Source: Pantoea sp050157905 (GTDB lineage: Bacteria; Pseudomonadota; Gammaproteobacteria; Enterobacterales; Enterobacteriaceae). Taken from it: a DNA stretch of 64,000 bases. The stretch is from the NCBI RefSeq assembly GCF_050157905.1, contig NZ_JBKIWZ010000001.1, forward strand, positions 1,798,001 through 1,862,000, given 5' to 3'. The notes under the pieces are model-generated. The model saw only the letters and a list, made by a program, of their open reading frames with translations. It was not told where the DNA came from and ran no database searches. The position numbers were made by a program, and so were the translations under genes. Below are positions 63,462-64,000 of the stretch, one piece after another. The stretch's first letter is position 1. Each line of letters opens with the position of its first letter.

Positions 63462-64000
63462 TTACGATTTTTTACAGTTAAATTGAGAAAGGCATTTGGT
63501 GTTAAACCTTTTTCTCTCACAATCAATAAACCATCCCCACTTGTTGAAATAACGGACAGCAGAGACTATGTGGTAGATGAGAAATTTAGCGTCCTGATAG
63601 GATCGGCGTTGCGATTCATGTACGACCGTAGCCTGAGGACAATACTGGATGCTCAGTCCTGCAGATGAAACTCGTCTGGATAAATCGACATCTTCCATAT
63701 AGAGGAAAAACCGTTCATCAAAGCCCTTAATCTGATTCAGTGCCTGCTGACTGATCAGCATAAAGCAACCTGAAAGCGATGGTGCATAAAAGGGACGGTC
63801 ATAATCGGCATGATGCAGTTCATAATCATGATTCGAAATTTTCATATAGGGCGAGAAAAATCGTCTCATGAATAACTGATAGGGCGTAGGGAGTAACTTA
63901 CAACTATGCTGCAGGCTTCCATCAGGATAGATGACTTTAGGTATGGTCAGCGAGAGATTGTGCTCTTTAGAGAAGTGAAAAAGCGCATCCACTTCTCCAC
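63462..64000 (-). CDS. GT2 rhamnosyltransferase-like protein, 5' end cut by window
   Basis: The frame continues off the window end (GEVDALFHF before the visible start), so the N-terminal GT-A part is missing. The visible piece has the LSGCFMLISQQALNQIKGFDERFFLYMEDVDLSRR motif of WbbL-type dTDP-rhamnosyltransferases (the ED-x-D-L-x-x-R signature). A VVHESQRRS segment follows. The position next to gnd marks the edge of an O-antigen cluster. It is AT-rich in comparison with gnd. Confidence 0.85.
   Translation of the reverse strand, partial: GEVDALFHFSKEHNLSLTIPKVIYPDGSLQHSCKLLPTPYQLFMRRFFSPYMKISNHDYELHHADYDRPFYAPSLSGCFMLISQQALNQIKGFDERFFLYMEDVDLSRRVSSAGLSIQYCPQATVVHESQRRSYQDAKFLIYHIVSAVRYFNKWGWFIDCERKRFNTKCLSQFNCKKS

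Overview
The window is a chromosomal segment of an enteric gamma-proteobacterium. It most resembles the Erwiniaceae, and a Pantoea-like genome is my best guess. The reasons are orthologues with Enterobacterales gene order (yeeX-yeeA-dacD-sbcB, yeeZ-hisLGDCBHAFI, gnd beside an O-antigen glycosyltransferase), an enteric-type tRNA-Asn, and GC-rich genes with Shine-Dalgarno starts. The species call is inference; no rRNA or other decisive marker is present.

Layout. (1) 1-7131: an M20 amidohydrolase (5' cut) and an MmgE/PrpD protein on the plus strand converge on a minus-strand set: a BisC-like molybdoenzyme and a polar amino-acid ABC transporter (ATPase, permease, binding protein). (2) 7612-9622: a chemoreceptor behind a clear sigma-28 promoter. 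(3) 9997-16170: small proteins, an RluA-like pseudouridine synthase, YaiL, a TetR regulator, a lactone-oxidase-like flavoprotein paired with a GT8 glycosyltransferase, and a Gfo/Idh/MocA dehydrogenase. (4) 16454-20869: tRNA-Asn, then a four-gene operon of circularly permuted ATP-grasp, alpha-E, transglutaminase and Anbu proteasome-like peptidase. This is the functionally least understood system here. (5) 20927-27980: katG with a possible OxyR site, a luciferase-like monooxygenase, an orphan PhnD-like protein without a signal peptide, a PanE-like reductase and a true LacI orthologue without lacZ. (6) 28022-33050: yeeX, yeeA, dacD, sbcB. (7) 33117-39214: a threonate/tetronate catabolic operon (ltnD-otnK-otnC-otnI plus a GntP-family permease broken by a frameshift in a short dinucleotide run) with a divergent DeoR regulator. 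(8) 39309-45305: putrescine (Puu) genes puuP, puuA, puuD, puuR, puuB; puuC and puuE are not in the window. (9) 45719-50416: an AT-rich gtrA-gtrB cassette with two different tandem GtrII-type glucosyltransferases, of the kind that modifies O-antigen. (10) 50741-58972: yeeZ and the complete histidine operon with leader peptide and attenuator. (11) 59087-64000: yeaK, an orphan Arg/Lys-type binding protein, an aspartoacylase-like protein, gnd, and the edge of an O-antigen cluster.

Together the window mixes core metabolism (his, gnd, sbcB) with small-molecule scavenging modules (tetronate, putrescine, amino acids) and envelope modification. The best candidate for an incompletely described system is the ATP-grasp/alpha-E/transglutaminase/Anbu operon. 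Secondary candidates are the molybdoenzyme/ABC/amidohydrolase group, the double-GtrII cassette, and a candidate upstream ORF overlapping puuP.
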